Below, in pieces: positions 1 through 8,634 of a DNA stretch of 64,000 bases. The position numbers and the translations under genes are program-made. The DNA is from Pseudomonas serbica. GTDB taxonomy: Bacteria > Pseudomonadota > Gammaproteobacteria > Pseudomonadales > Pseudomonadaceae. How positions within the stretch are numbered: position 1 is the first letter of the stretch; every line of letters begins with the position of its first letter. The notes under the pieces were generated by a model that had not been told where the DNA came from, searched no databases, and saw only the letters and a list, made by a program, of their open reading frames with translations. The stretch lies in the NCBI RefSeq assembly GCF_028823535.1, contig NZ_JAQIYM010000007.1, positions 186,001 through 250,000 on the forward strand. Direction: 5' to 3'.

Positions 1-448
1 AGGTCACGCCGGAGTCGTAGAGGACGTGACCGAACGCGTCCCTCGGGTCCTGGTCGTCCCCGGCCTGAAAAGCGAAGGGCGTGTGGATCAGGTAGCAATC
101 GATGTACTCCACCTGCAGCCGTCGGCAACTGGCGTCAAAGGCCGGCCGCACTCGCTCGGGACGGTGGTTGGTGTTCCACAGTTTGGTGGTGATGAACAGC
201 TCTTCGCGCCTTGCCTTGCCCGCGTCCATGAAGGCTTGCAGGGCAACGCCGACGCTCTCTTCGTTGCGATAACGCTCGGCACAATCGAAATGGCGGAACC
301 CGGTTTCCAGGGCGTGGGTGATTGCCTGGGTGGTGACGCTCAGGTCTTTGAACAGGGTTCCGAAGCCCACGGCAGGCATCTTCCCCGTACCGTGATTGAG
401 GGCAAATCGGGTATCGCGAAGTTCATCGTGAAAAGCTTCGTAAGACAT
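1..448 (-). CDS. Aldo/keto reductase, 3'-truncated by window edge
   Basis: About 149 N-terminal residues are visible; the rest lies outside the window. The ATG at 448 starts a product with the family signature in order: a GFGT turn after the first strand, an FDCAERY segment carrying the catalytic Asp and Tyr, ITTKLWN with the catalytic Lys, and DCYLIH with the catalytic His. These are the NADPH-dependent carbonyl reductase residues of the AKR superfamily. The gene points the same way as the efflux operon but its start is 31 bp from the end of the outer-membrane gene, so it could be the last gene of that operon. Substrate unknown. Confidence 0.85.
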   Translation of the reverse strand, partial: MSYEAFHDELRDTRFALNHGTGKMPAVGFGTLFKDLSVTTQAITHALETGFRHFDCAERYRNEESVGVALQAFMDAGKARREELFITTKLWNTNHRPERVRPAFDASCRRLQVEYIDCYLIHTPFAFQAGDDQDPRDAFGHVLYDSGVT

Positions 449-479
449 GTCACTACTCCAATAACCGAGGCCGCAGCCT

Positions 480-1940
480 CTACTGATACGAACGTCGTGC
501 TGTTTCGCGGCTGGCAACCTGTTGCTCGAACACGCCGACGGAGTTGCCGCCGAGGGCTACAAACAGTTGCACGGTGTCGAGGTACTGCGCCGTCTTGACG
601 CGGACCTGGCCCAGCAGCGCCTGTTGGTAGGCGCGCTCGGCTTCCAGCACCTGGAGGATGCCGTTCTCGCCTTGGGCGAAGGCTTGCCGGTTCAGGCGCA
701 AACTGCTGTCGGCCGCTTGCAGGGCATCCTCCTGGGCGCGATACGCCTGCGCGTCATGGTTGATCGCTTGCAGGGTGTCGGCGACCTGGCCGAACGAACT
801 GATGACAGTCTGCTGATAGCCCGCGAGTGTCGCGTTGTAACCCTCGACGGCGGCCTGGCGTTCAGCCTTGAGGGTTCCGCCGTTGAAGATCGGCCCGGCG
901 ATCCCCGCCGCGAAGCCCCAGAGCGCCGCGCCACCATTGCCCGACGCGGCCTGCACCAGGTTGGCGGACAAGGTCACCCGAGGATAGAGATTGGCGGTCG
1001 CCACGCCGACTGCGGCGCTGGCGATGTGCAACTCAGCCTCGGCCTGGCGTACGTCCGGCCGGTCGTGGGCCATTTCCGAAGGCAGGCTGACCGGCACGTT
1101 CGACGGCAAGGCAAATTCATCAAGGTGAAAGTCCGGCGCGATCCAGTCAGCCGGGCCTTTGCCGGTCAGGATCGACAGCGCATGGCGAGCCGCATCCCGT
1201 TGCTGCGCCAAGGGCGGTAGCAGCGTGCGGTCCTGGGCCAGCCGGGTTTCGGCCAGCGACACGTCGATCTGCGTGGTGGTGCCGTTGACATGGGCCGCGC
1301 GCACCAGTTCGAGGTTGCGGACGTCGTTGTCCAGCAAGGTCTCCACGGCCTGCATCTGGGCATTGGCAGACGCCATCAGCAATGCCTGGCTGGCCACCTC
1401 GCCGGTAAGGGTCAGGTAGGCCGCTTCGTAACGATGGGTTTGCAGATCGGTAAAGGCTTGCTGCTGTTCGATCAGCCGTTTGTTGCCACCGAAGACATCC
1501 AGGTCGAAACCGACCCGTGGCCCGATCGCATAGAAGTTGGTGATCGAGGGTTCCTTGGCGTTGTGCACGCGTTGGCGACCTGCTGTAGCACCGAAGTCGA
1601 CCTGCGGATACAGCGCACCTTGCGCCGCGGCCACCGATTGCGCCGCCTGGCGGATCGTCGCGTCGGCGGCGACCAATTCCAGGTTGCCGTCGATGGCACG
1701 GCGCATCACCTGATCGAGCTTGGGCGAGCCAAGGGCGGACCACCATTGCCCGCGGACTTTGTTGCCCAGGGCAATACGCTGCGAACCGCCCTGGCCAAGA
1801 CGCTGTTCGGCCTGTTGATCGTAATGCTGTGACGGGCTCGCCGTCGGGGTCTCGAAGTCGGGGCCGACAGTGCAGGCCGAAAGCAAGACCAGCGCCGCCA
1901 GTGTCGTGAGTTTCGTTGGCAACAGATGACTGGATTTCAT
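480..1940 (-). CDS. Outer-membrane efflux lipoprotein, NodT/OprM type
   Basis: 486 residues. The N-terminus is a lipoprotein signal with LLSAC lipobox (lipidated Cys23), followed by the TVGPDF start typical of the NodT/OprM branch of TolC-like channels. Two OEP-like repeats of long helices and short strands follow. As the third gene after an HlyD/EmrA-like adaptor and a DHA2 pump on the same strand, it should supply the outer-membrane exit duct of a tripartite exporter. Gap to the pump gene is 20 bp, consistent with one transcript. Substrate not readable from sequence. Confidence 0.9.
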   Translation of the reverse strand: MKSSHLLPTKLTTLAALVLLSACTVGPDFETPTASPSQHYDQQAEQRLGQGGSQRIALGNKVRGQWWSALGSPKLDQVMRRAIDGNLELVAADATIRQAAQSVAAAQGALYPQVDFGATAGRQRVHNAKEPSITNFYAIGPRVGFDLDVFGGNKRLIEQQQAFTDLQTHRYEAAYLTLTGEVASQALLMASANAQMQAVETLLDNDVRNLELVRAAHVNGTTTQIDVSLAETRLAQDRTLLPPLAQQRDAARHALSILTGKGPADWIAPDFHLDEFALPSNVPVSLPSEMAHDRPDVRQAEAELHIASAAVGVATANLYPRVTLSANLVQAASGNGGAALWGFAAGIAGPIFNGGTLKAERQAAVEGYNATLAGYQQTVISSFGQVADTLQAINHDAQAYRAQEDALQAADSSLRLNRQAFAQGENGILQVLEAERAYQQALLGQVRVKTAQYLDTVQLFVALGGNSVGVFEQQVASRETARRSYQ

Positions 1941-1960
1941 GATGCAGACTCCACGAAAAC

Positions 1961-3460
1961 TTAGTTGGCGGTTACGGGTTTGCGAAGAAAGACCACCAGC
2001 GGGCTGACCACCAGCATCGCCACCAGCAAGAGCTTGAACTGGTCGACGACAGCGATGAATGCGGCCTGGTGGGTGATCATGTGGTTCAGCCCTTCAAGTG
2101 CCGGCAAGGGCATCGACGCCGTGCCGAAATGGGCGGCGGCGCGATACGGCGTCACGTTGCTGGCCAGCGCCAGGTGCATCGCCTGGGTATTGTTGAAAAA
2201 GAAAATCTGCACGATCGCCACGCCGAGGGTGCTGCCGTAGACACGCGACAGGTTGAACAGGCCGGTACCTTCCGGGCGCAGCGCGGGGTCCAGGGTGCTG
2301 AACGCCACCTTGGTGAGCGCCGGCATCAACAGGCCGATGCCGATGCCCTGGATGGCGCCGGCAACGGCTACCGGCGACCAGTCCATCAATGGGGAGAACC
2401 CGAGCATCAGCCAGTTGGCATAGATCACCAGCGCCACGCCTGCCGCCACGAACAGTCGACGGTCGAAACGCTCTGGAACACGCCCCATCAGCAGGAACGC
2501 GCCGACCAGGCCAATGCCCCGTGGAATGGTCAGGGCGCCTGTGGTGTCAGGCGGGTAACCGAGAATCTCATCGAGCATCGGCGAGGTCAGCGCCATGGTC
2601 GACAGCAGCACGAATCCCACGGCGAAAAAGATGAGGGTCGACAGCACGAAATTGCGATCGCTGAACAAGCGCTTGTTGAGGAAATGCACCTGGGTGGTCA
2701 ACCGGTGCACCATGAACACATACAAACCCAGACCGCAGGCCAGTGCCTCGACCCAGATTTCCGGCGAGTCGAACCAGTCCAGGCGTTCACCACGGTCGAG
2801 CAGCATCTGCAGGCTGATCAAGCCCAGGGTGAAGCTGCCGAAGCCGAAGAAGTCGAAAGACGGCGCCTTAACGGCTTTTTTCTCGGCCAGCAAAAGGGCC
2901 ACGACCAGGAAGATGTACGCCGATAACGGCAGGCTGATGTAGAAGATCGGTCGCCAGTCGAAGTGCTCGGCGATCCAGCCGCCGATGCTCGGGCCGCTGA
3001 CGATGCCCAGGAGCACGATGGCGGTCCAGCTCGCGCCGAATTTCAGGCGCTTCTCGGGTGCCAGCGTGTCCATGGCAATCGCCATCGACAGGGGCGCCAG
3101 CATGCCACTGGCCAGGCCCTGGATGATCCGTGCGCCGATGAACTGAAGCGGCGTCGTGGCCACTGTCGCGAGCAACAAGCCGAGGACGAAAAAGGCCAGC
3201 GCGGCCTGATAGATGCACTTTAAGCCAAAGCGTGCGGCGAGCCACTGGGCTATGAGCATGGTAATGGCGCTGGCCGCGAGGTACGCGGTGAAAATCCAGC
3301 CGGCCTGGTCGTCGGTCATCGACAGGCTGCCTTGAATCAGCCGCAGTACCGCGTTCGGCAGCGGCAGGTTGGCCGACTGCATGTAAGTCGCGAGCAGCAC
3401 CGCCAACCTGAGCGAGCGCGCACCACCCGGGTCCGGGGTTAACTGTGCATGGGCGCTCAT
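1961..3460 (-). CDS. DHA2-family (EmrB-like) MFS drug efflux pump
   Basis: 499 residues with about 14 predicted hydrophobic segments, the size and topology of DHA2 proton antiporters. Residues around 100-125 carry the motif-A/C-like stretch GARIIQGLASG and a GPSIGGWI stretch (motif C, antiporter signature). The start codon overlaps the stop of the adaptor gene (ATGA), showing translational coupling. Together with the HlyD-like adaptor and NodT protein it forms an EmrAB-TolC-type tripartite system. Close relatives handle aromatic acids such as fusaric acid or salicylate, but no substrate can be assigned here. Confidence 0.92.
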   Translation of the reverse strand: MSAHAQLTPDPGGARSLRLAVLLATYMQSANLPLPNAVLRLIQGSLSMTDDQAGWIFTAYLAASAITMLIAQWLAARFGLKCIYQAALAFFVLGLLLATVATTPLQFIGARIIQGLASGMLAPLSMAIAMDTLAPEKRLKFGASWTAIVLLGIVSGPSIGGWIAEHFDWRPIFYISLPLSAYIFLVVALLLAEKKAVKAPSFDFFGFGSFTLGLISLQMLLDRGERLDWFDSPEIWVEALACGLGLYVFMVHRLTTQVHFLNKRLFSDRNFVLSTLIFFAVGFVLLSTMALTSPMLDEILGYPPDTTGALTIPRGIGLVGAFLLMGRVPERFDRRLFVAAGVALVIYANWLMLGFSPLMDWSPVAVAGAIQGIGIGLLMPALTKVAFSTLDPALRPEGTGLFNLSRVYGSTLGVAIVQIFFFNNTQAMHLALASNVTPYRAAAHFGTASMPLPALEGLNHMITHQAAFIAVVDQFKLLLVAMLVVSPLVVFLRKPVTAN

Positions 3461-4578
3461 CAGAAGTTACCTGCGGTCAGCAGCGACTTGAGCGGGTGCC
3501 ACCATGGCGTGCGATGCCCGGTATCGACCTTGACCGTGGCGCTGGTGCCGGAAAACAGCGGCAGGGCAGGGTCCGCGTCATCCAGTTCGAGGCGAACCGG
3601 TACCCGCTGCACCACCTTCACCCAATTGCCGGTGGCGTTTTCCGGTGGCAGCAGGGCAAAGTCCGACCCGGCGCCGGGGCTCATGCTGGTCACGTGGGCC
3701 TTGAACACGCGACCTGGGTAGGTGTCGATGCTGATGGTCGCTTCCTGGCCCGCACGCATATGCGTGACCTGGGTTTCCCGGAAGTTGGCCTCGACCCAGG
3801 TCTCGTGATCGGAAATCAACGCAAAGGCCGGCGCGCCGTTGTTGAGGTAGTTGCCCACCTGCAGATCGTCGACCTTGGCGACAATGCCGTCGGCGGGCGC
3901 ATAGACCGTGGCGTAGGACAAGTACAGCTGCGCTTCGTCGAGCTGCGCCCTGGCCTCGCGCACCGCAGGGTGACTGTCGGCCTCGATGTTCGGGTTGCCG
4001 TCCAAGGCCACGACGGTGCTGGCGATCTGTTGTTCGATGGAGGCGATGCGTTGCCGGGAGATCTTCAGGTCGGTTTCCGCGCGCTCATAAAGGGCCCGGG
4101 ACACGAACTCGGTGGCGACCAAGGCTTTCTTGCGGGCAAATTCCTTCTGGTCGAAGTCCGCCGACGCTTTCGCCGATTGCAGTTCAGCCTGCTGCTGACG
4201 GTAGCTGGCCTTGAGCCCATCGATACGCAGCCGCGCAACATTCAGCTGCGCCTCGGCACGCTCGATTGCAATCTGCAAGGGCTTGGGGTCGAGGCGAAAC
4301 AGCACCTGGCCCTTGCTGACCTTTTGATTGTCCTCGACCGCAATCTCTACGACCTGCCCGGAAATCCGCGCATTGACCGAGGCCTTGGCCACCCGGGCGT
4401 AGGCATTGTCGGTGGTGACGAAGGGCTCGCCCGCCACGTAGTACGCATAACCTGCGGCGGCGAAGAGGGCAGGCAGCCCCACCATCAGCCAGGGCCGCAG
4501 TTTTTCCTTCAGGTTTTTTTTGATCGGAGATTGGGCCTCATGGGCCTGCGCAGCCGTGATGTCGATGGGTTGAGTCAT
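3460..4578 (-). CDS. EmrA/HlyD-family periplasmic adaptor subunit
   Basis: 372 residues from ATG 4578; a GTG at 4590 in the same frame is an alternative, but the ATG has an AAAGG element upstream. A cytoplasmic N-tail is followed by one membrane anchor (about residues 28-48), then a biotinyl-lipoyl-like half, a long alpha-helical hairpin (about 95-200) and the second lipoyl half plus beta-barrel (GDPF-like region replaced by AFALISDHETWVEANFRE). This is the adaptor that links the DHA2 pump to the outer-membrane channel. It is the first gene of the efflux operon and is transcribed divergently from the TetR regulator. Confidence 0.92.
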   Translation of the reverse strand: MTQPIDITAAQAHEAQSPIKKNLKEKLRPWLMVGLPALFAAAGYAYYVAGEPFVTTDNAYARVAKASVNARISGQVVEIAVEDNQKVSKGQVLFRLDPKPLQIAIERAEAQLNVARLRIDGLKASYRQQQAELQSAKASADFDQKEFARKKALVATEFVSRALYERAETDLKISRQRIASIEQQIASTVVALDGNPNIEADSHPAVREARAQLDEAQLYLSYATVYAPADGIVAKVDDLQVGNYLNNGAPAFALISDHETWVEANFRETQVTHMRAGQEATISIDTYPGRVFKAHVTSMSPGAGSDFALLPPENATGNWVKVVQRVPVRLELDDADPALPLFSGTSATVKVDTGHRTPWWHPLKSLLTAGNF

Positions 4579-4766
4579 GATCGAATGCACCTTTAACCGG
4601 GAAGGCGGGCCTGCAGTTTTCGCCTGGCGCCGACGTCAATGAATGTTGTGGAAAAGCAAACCCGCAGGCGGTTGGGAGGATCGCTCCGGCGCCTCTGTTT
4701 CGTCGCTGCAACACCCGGTTCGAGCTTCGCTTGAACAAACATGGATCAAGGAATTTGTGGTTCCTT

Positions 4767-4840
4767 ATTTTTGTGCGATGGTGTAAAAATATCCCCTCAT
4801 CCACCTTCCTGCAAGGATTTTGTACGACATGGCACAAAAT
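4767..4840. promoter_or_regulatory. Two likely TetR operators in the divergent efflux promoter
   Basis: Site 1 (4767-4790) reads ATTTTTGTGC-GATG-GTGTAAAAAT, an imperfect palindrome. Site 2 (4817-4840) reads ATTTTGTAC, six bases, GCACAAAAT; eight of nine positions are symmetric. Both share the half-site TTTTGTGC. Site 2 covers the start codon of the TetR gene and site 1 lies between the two divergent genes, so a bound repressor could control both its own gene and the efflux operon. Assignment to this regulator is by position only. Confidence 0.55.
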
Positions 4841-5455
4841 AAAGTGACAGAGGGTAAAGGTCGCGGCCGGCCCCGTGCATACGACCCGCAGACAGCATTG
4901 CAACAAGCGCTTGGTGTGTTCTGGAGCACCGGCTATTCCGGCGCCTCCCTGGACAGCATCGCCACGGCGGCCGGAATGAATCGCCCCAGTCTCTATGCGG
5001 CCTTCGGTGACAAACACGCCCTGTACATCAAGGCGCTCGAACAGTACTGGGAGTTTGCCGCTGCCGACATGCACGCGGCGCTGACCGCTAGCGACCTGAC
5101 CTTGCGCCAGGCCCTGATGCGCTTTTATGAAGGGCAGTTGTCGATCTACTTCTCGGGCGACGGCCAGCCACGCGGCTGTTTCGCGATTGGCACGGCAACG
5201 ACCGAGGCCGTCGAGGATCCGCAGATTCGTGAGGTGCTGGGCGATCGCTTGAGCCGCCTGGATGCCGATCTGGAGGCGCGTCTGCGCGCTGCCATGGAAG
5301 CTGGCGAATTGAAAAGCGATGTCGATGCCGGGGCGCTGGCCGTACTCGCGTCGTCCCTGTTGCACAGCATTTCGATCCGGGCACGGGCGGGCAAGTCACG
5401 TGCAGAGCTGACGACGCTCGCTGAAAATGCGGTCGGTGTGATCTGCGGTGGGTGA
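4829..5455 (+). CDS. TetR/AcrR-family transcriptional regulator
   Basis: 208 residues. The N-terminal domain carries the TetR helix-turn-helix (about residues 24-60), including the segment GYSGASLDSIATAAGMNRPS followed by LYAAFGDK. The C-terminal half is helical and would bind the inducer. I chose ATG 4829, preceded by AAGGA; the TTG at 4820 is too close to that site. It is divergent from the efflux operon with palindromes in the shared promoter, so it is most likely the local repressor of that operon and of itself. Its last codons overlap the start of mug. Confidence 0.92.
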   Translation: MAQNKVTEGKGRGRPRAYDPQTALQQALGVFWSTGYSGASLDSIATAAGMNRPSLYAAFGDKHALYIKALEQYWEFAAADMHAALTASDLTLRQALMRFYEGQLSIYFSGDGQPRGCFAIGTATTEAVEDPQIREVLGDRLSRLDADLEARLRAAMEAGELKSDVDAGALAVLASSLLHSISIRARAGKSRAELTTLAENAVGVICGG

Positions 5456-5966
5456 GGGGCTCGACGACATATTGGCGCAGCAACTGGGCGTGGTTTTTTG
5501 CGGCATCAACCCAGGCGTGACGGCCGCGGCCCAAGGGCACCATTTTGCCGGTCGCGGCAATCGCTTCTGGCGCACCCTGCACCTCGCCGGTTTTACGTCA
5601 CAGCAACTGTTGCCGGAGCGAGACAGGTCAATCCTCGACTATCGGTGCGGGTTGACGGCCGTGGTCGAGCGGCCGACGGCGCGGGCAGATCAGTTGTCAG
5701 CCCATGAGTTTGCCGCGGCCGCAGCGGCATTCGAACGCAAGATCGGCAGCTATGCGCCACGTTTCGTGGCATTTCTCGGCAAGGCGGCGTACTGCGCCTT
5801 ATCCGCTCAGCGCGACGTTGCCTGGGGCCCTCAGTCGAAAACCTTCGGCAATGCCGCGGTCTGGGTCCTGCCCAACCCCAGCGGGCGAAATCGCGCCTTC
5901 AGCCTTGAGCAACTGGTAGAGGCGTACCGCCAATTATGCGTGGCAGCGGGCGGGCGCCCGCTCTAG
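5448..5966 (+). CDS. mug: G/U mismatch-specific uracil-DNA glycosylase (Mug)
   Basis: 172 residues, GTG start overlapping the TetR stop by 8 bp. The two catalytic-site motifs of the Mug/TDG family are present: GINPG near the N-terminus (catalytic Asn) and NPSG near the C-terminus (mismatch recognition loop). The run HHFAGRGNRFW and LDYRCGLT also match the E. coli enzyme at the right positions. The enzyme removes uracil and ethenocytosine from mispairs during base excision repair. Translational coupling to a drug-efflux regulator looks incidental. Confidence 0.93.
   Translation: MGEGLDDILAQQLGVVFCGINPGVTAAAQGHHFAGRGNRFWRTLHLAGFTSQQLLPERDRSILDYRCGLTAVVERPTARADQLSAHEFAAAAAAFERKIGSYAPRFVAFLGKAAYCALSAQRDVAWGPQSKTFGNAAVWVLPNPSGRNRAFSLEQLVEAYRQLCVAAGGRPL
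5945..5962. terminator. GC-rich hairpin at the end of mug
   Basis: AGCGGGC, a four-base loop, and GCCCGCT form a perfect 7-bp stem ending just before the mug stop codon. There is no T-run after it, so it is a weak or factor-assisted terminator at best. Confidence 0.35.
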
Positions 5967-6319
5967 CGCGGGGGCGCCAGAGAAGAACGCGGGTGCAGTC
6001 AGGAGCATTAAGTTACCTCCACGTTGAAGCGACCAACGTAACGCTCGACGGCATCGTCATTGCATTCTTTTAATTGTACGACGCGTGTTTGACAGTGTTT
6101 TTTCGCGAGCTGACAGCACGCATAGTCACTTGCTGTGTCTGGCCAGTGACTTCGACTTGATGCGTCGTTTATTTGACGTTATTCGGCCGAGTTTTATATT
6201 TCTATTTATTATTGTGACGTGCTATTGACGTACTGGCTATCTGCTTATAGGCTCCATTTAGCCTGATTCAGATTCTTCAACCGACCAATTGCAAACCCTC
6301 AGCGCAGGGAGGCGGTTAT
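5967..6319 (+). promoter_or_regulatory. AT-rich leader/promoter region of the EPS locus
   Basis: About 350 bp without a gene. The base composition drops sharply compared with both sides, especially 6060-6300, as expected for an upstream regulatory region. A TTGACG (6225-6230) precedes TATAGG (6246-6251), but the spacing of 15 bp is short for a sigma-70 promoter and I do not claim it firmly. A good ribosome site (GGGAGG) lies before the ATG at 6320. Nothing else is recognisable. Confidence 0.4.
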
Positions 6320-6799
6320 ATGCGGACGACAGTTTTCATTAAGTTGATGGTGTTATTTGCAACCGTAAATGGGGTAGCCATTGCCAGCGCGCATGCGACC
6401 AATTTGCCTTTGGAAATTAGTCGCATAAGTACCGCTTGCGAGGGTGCACGAGCTCTGGCGGTCGACGCTTCGACCACGGGCGGCACCGCCGCGAAGACGA
6501 ATACTGGCAAAGACCATGGTGGCTCTTCGCTCGAGGCCACAATTGCCCAACTTCCCAGCTCTAATAATGGATCCAAGTCGGGAGCGAACGCTTCCGTCAA
6601 TACTTCAGCGTGCGACGGTTTAATGACGGAAGTTGCCAAGGCGCAGTTCGTCATCGGGCCAGTCCAGGACAAGGGACTGACTGGAGAATCGGCGTTCCAC
6701 GACACTCAACCCAATGCCCTGCCTGTGTCTGCGGTTGTATGGTTATTCTCTTCCGCACTATTGGGCTTCATCGTCGTAGCCAATCGACGCAAGATCTAG
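6320..6799 (+). CDS. Secreted protein with VPLPA-CTERM-like sorting tail
   Basis: 159 residues. An N-terminal signal peptide (cleavage near residue 26, ASAHA) leads to a Ser/Thr/Gly/Asn-rich low-complexity body with three Cys residues and no recognised domain. The C-terminus (about 132-159) has the order of a PEP-CTERM-class tripartite signal of the VPLPA subtype: an ALPVSA motif, a single hydrophobic helix starting VVWLFSSALLGF, and a basic end NRRKI. In other bacteria such tails are processed by an exosortase and the proteins are linked to EPS loci. It is the first gene before the export block here. I see no exosortase in the window. Confidence 0.72.
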   Translation: MRTTVFIKLMVLFATVNGVAIASAHATNLPLEISRISTACEGARALAVDASTTGGTAAKTNTGKDHGGSSLEATIAQLPSSNNGSKSGANASVNTSACDGLMTEVAKAQFVIGPVQDKGLTGESAFHDTQPNALPVSAVVWLFSSALLGFIVVANRRKI

Positions 6800-6908
6800 G
6801 AATGACTTTTCGAGACAGTTTTTTCTTGCAAGTGTTACAGCTTTAAAGAGGACGCTGATTGTAACGGTTGATCCTCATTAGATGTGCTAACCAGGCGGAG
6901 GAATCCAG

Positions 6909-7466
6909 ATGCTGCGTTTACTGCTACCTGCACTGTGTGCGCTGGCTATTTTGCCCAGCGTGGCCCGTGCCGCCGAAGAAGATCTCTATCTCCTGAACTC
7001 TGGAGACAAGGTTGAAGTGTCCATTTGGGGCGAGCCAACGGAGAAAATAGAGCGCGTAGATGTGCTGCCCAATGGCTACATAACGCTGAAGTTGGCAGGG
7101 CCGGTCAAGGTCAAAGGGCTTGATACGGCTCAAGCGGAAACAATAATCACTAAAAAACTCATAAAATATTATCCTGACCCAGTAGTCAGCGTTGTTGTCA
7201 CCGAAGCCAAGGGCAATGTCGTCTATGTCCAGGGCAAAGTACTCAAGCCTGGCAAGGTGCAGCTGACCGGTGATACCAATGTACTGCAACTATTGAGTGA
7301 GACCGGTCCGCTCGACAAGTTCGCGGACAAGGACGATATCAAGGTCTTGCGCCGCGAAGGGAAAAGACAGAAAGTCATGCCCGTCGATTACAGTGCTCTG
7401 ATTTCCGGACGTGACTTGTCCACTAACTACGAACTTAAGGCCGGCGATACGCTGGTCGTTCCCTGA
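6909..7466 (+). CDS. Wza-like polysaccharide export protein (short form)
   Basis: 185 residues with a signal peptide (cleavage near residue 21, SVARA) and a strong ribosome site GGAGGAA. It holds one Poly_export domain (about 27-105, LNSGDKVEVSIWGEP start) and one SLBB-type domain (about 108-180, VYVQGKVLKPG). It lacks the C-terminal helix that builds the outer-membrane pore in full-length Wza, and I see no proper lipobox. Such short forms are typical of PEP-CTERM-associated and Pea/Eps-type loci, where a separate beta-barrel protein (the next gene) probably forms the outer-membrane component. Only 26 bp separate the two genes. Confidence 0.9.
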   Translation: MLRLLLPALCALAILPSVARAAEEDLYLLNSGDKVEVSIWGEPTEKIERVDVLPNGYITLKLAGPVKVKGLDTAQAETIITKKLIKYYPDPVVSVVVTEAKGNVVYVQGKVLKPGKVQLTGDTNVLQLLSETGPLDKFADKDDIKVLRREGKRQKVMPVDYSALISGRDLSTNYELKAGDTLVVP

Positions 7467-7492
7467 CATTGCGCGATGCATTAAGGATTAAC

Positions 7493-8614
7493 TTGCGTTC
7501 ATTGCAAACAACCGGAGTGGTGATGGCAATATTGACTTTGCCATGTTCCGGCATGACCTACGCCGGCACCTGGCAGTCGGCAGTTGCGCTGCCCATGACA
7601 GTCGAGCACGACAGCAATCCATTGCTCTTGACGGCTGACGAAAAAGCGGTGACTCGAACGATCATTGCCCCCGATTACACGCTGCTGGGTAATTTTGATC
7701 GGGATCAGTGGACGTTCGGCCTCGGTGTCAATGTCGAGCGCTCGTCCGATACCGACGTCGTGTCCAATCGAGAAGATCCGAGGCTGTCGTTTGGCTGGCA
7801 GCGCGAGACTGAACAGGGTAGTTACGGGCTCACGGCGAGGTACATCGAGAGCTCGACGCTCTCCACTGAAGTCCAGGAGACCGGTGTAACAGACTCGACC
7901 GATGGCACGCAAAAGCTCTCGAACATCGGCGGTAACTGGCGAAGCGCGGTGACCGAGCGCAGCACCCTGGTCAACGAGATCGACCTCACCCATGTCGAAT
8001 ACGACACCGACACGCTGACCAACTACGATGAGCTCACCAACCGTTTCAGCTGGCTTTATCAATGGAATGAGCGAACTGAACTGTTCACCCGTTTCGAAGC
8101 GACGCGCTATGAGCCTAAGGACGACAACACCACCATTGGCTCCTCGAACAGCTACACCCCGGTGGTCGGCGTGAACTACCAGATCTCCGAGCGGTTTACG
8201 GGATCGGTGTACGGCGGCGTCAACGAGGTTTCCAACAGCAACAGTGGCCCCACCGGCCAGGGTGGTATGAGCCTGCGTTACGCCGGCGAACGTGTCGAGT
8301 CCAACGTCGAAGCCAGTCGCAGCACGATCGCCAACGGCGAGAACGGCTTGGTCGAATCCGATGAGCTACGGGGTAACTTGAGTTATTTGCTCGACGAAAC
8401 CAGTCGTGTCGGTGTTGATGGCTCCTGGCAAAAAACCAAAGGGGAGGCGGCCAGTACCTTTCGCACATACGGCGCCTATGTGAGTCGGGAACTCTCGCCT
8501 TTTTGGCTTGCACGCCTATCCTTCACCTACAAAGAGCGCGAGCGAGACGGCTTGCCGGATGCCGATGCCAACATCATAGGGATGACCTTGATCTATAGTC
8601 ACCCCGACTTCTGA
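7493..8614 (+). CDS. Outer-membrane beta-barrel protein of the EPS export block
   Basis: 373 residues from TTG 7493, chosen because AAGGA lies 5 bp upstream and the product then starts directly with a signal peptide ending at TYAG (about 24). The TTG at 7469 would add eight residues. The mature part is a series of amphipathic beta-strands rich in aromatic ends (for example TWQSAVALPM, WLYQWNERTELF, YSHPDF at the C-terminus, ending in Phe as outer-membrane barrels do). It resembles the EpsL/PEP-CTERM-associated barrel family. Likely role: outer-membrane passage for the polymer. Confidence 0.82.
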   Translation: MRSLQTTGVVMAILTLPCSGMTYAGTWQSAVALPMTVEHDSNPLLLTADEKAVTRTIIAPDYTLLGNFDRDQWTFGLGVNVERSSDTDVVSNREDPRLSFGWQRETEQGSYGLTARYIESSTLSTEVQETGVTDSTDGTQKLSNIGGNWRSAVTERSTLVNEIDLTHVEYDTDTLTNYDELTNRFSWLYQWNERTELFTRFEATRYEPKDDNTTIGSSNSYTPVVGVNYQISERFTGSVYGGVNEVSNSNSGPTGQGGMSLRYAGERVESNVEASRSTIANGENGLVESDELRGNLSYLLDETSRVGVDGSWQKTKGEAASTFRTYGAYVSRELSPFWLARLSFTYKERERDGLPDADANIIGMTLIYSHPDF

Positions 8615-8634
8615 CCTTCAGCAGCGTGGTATTT

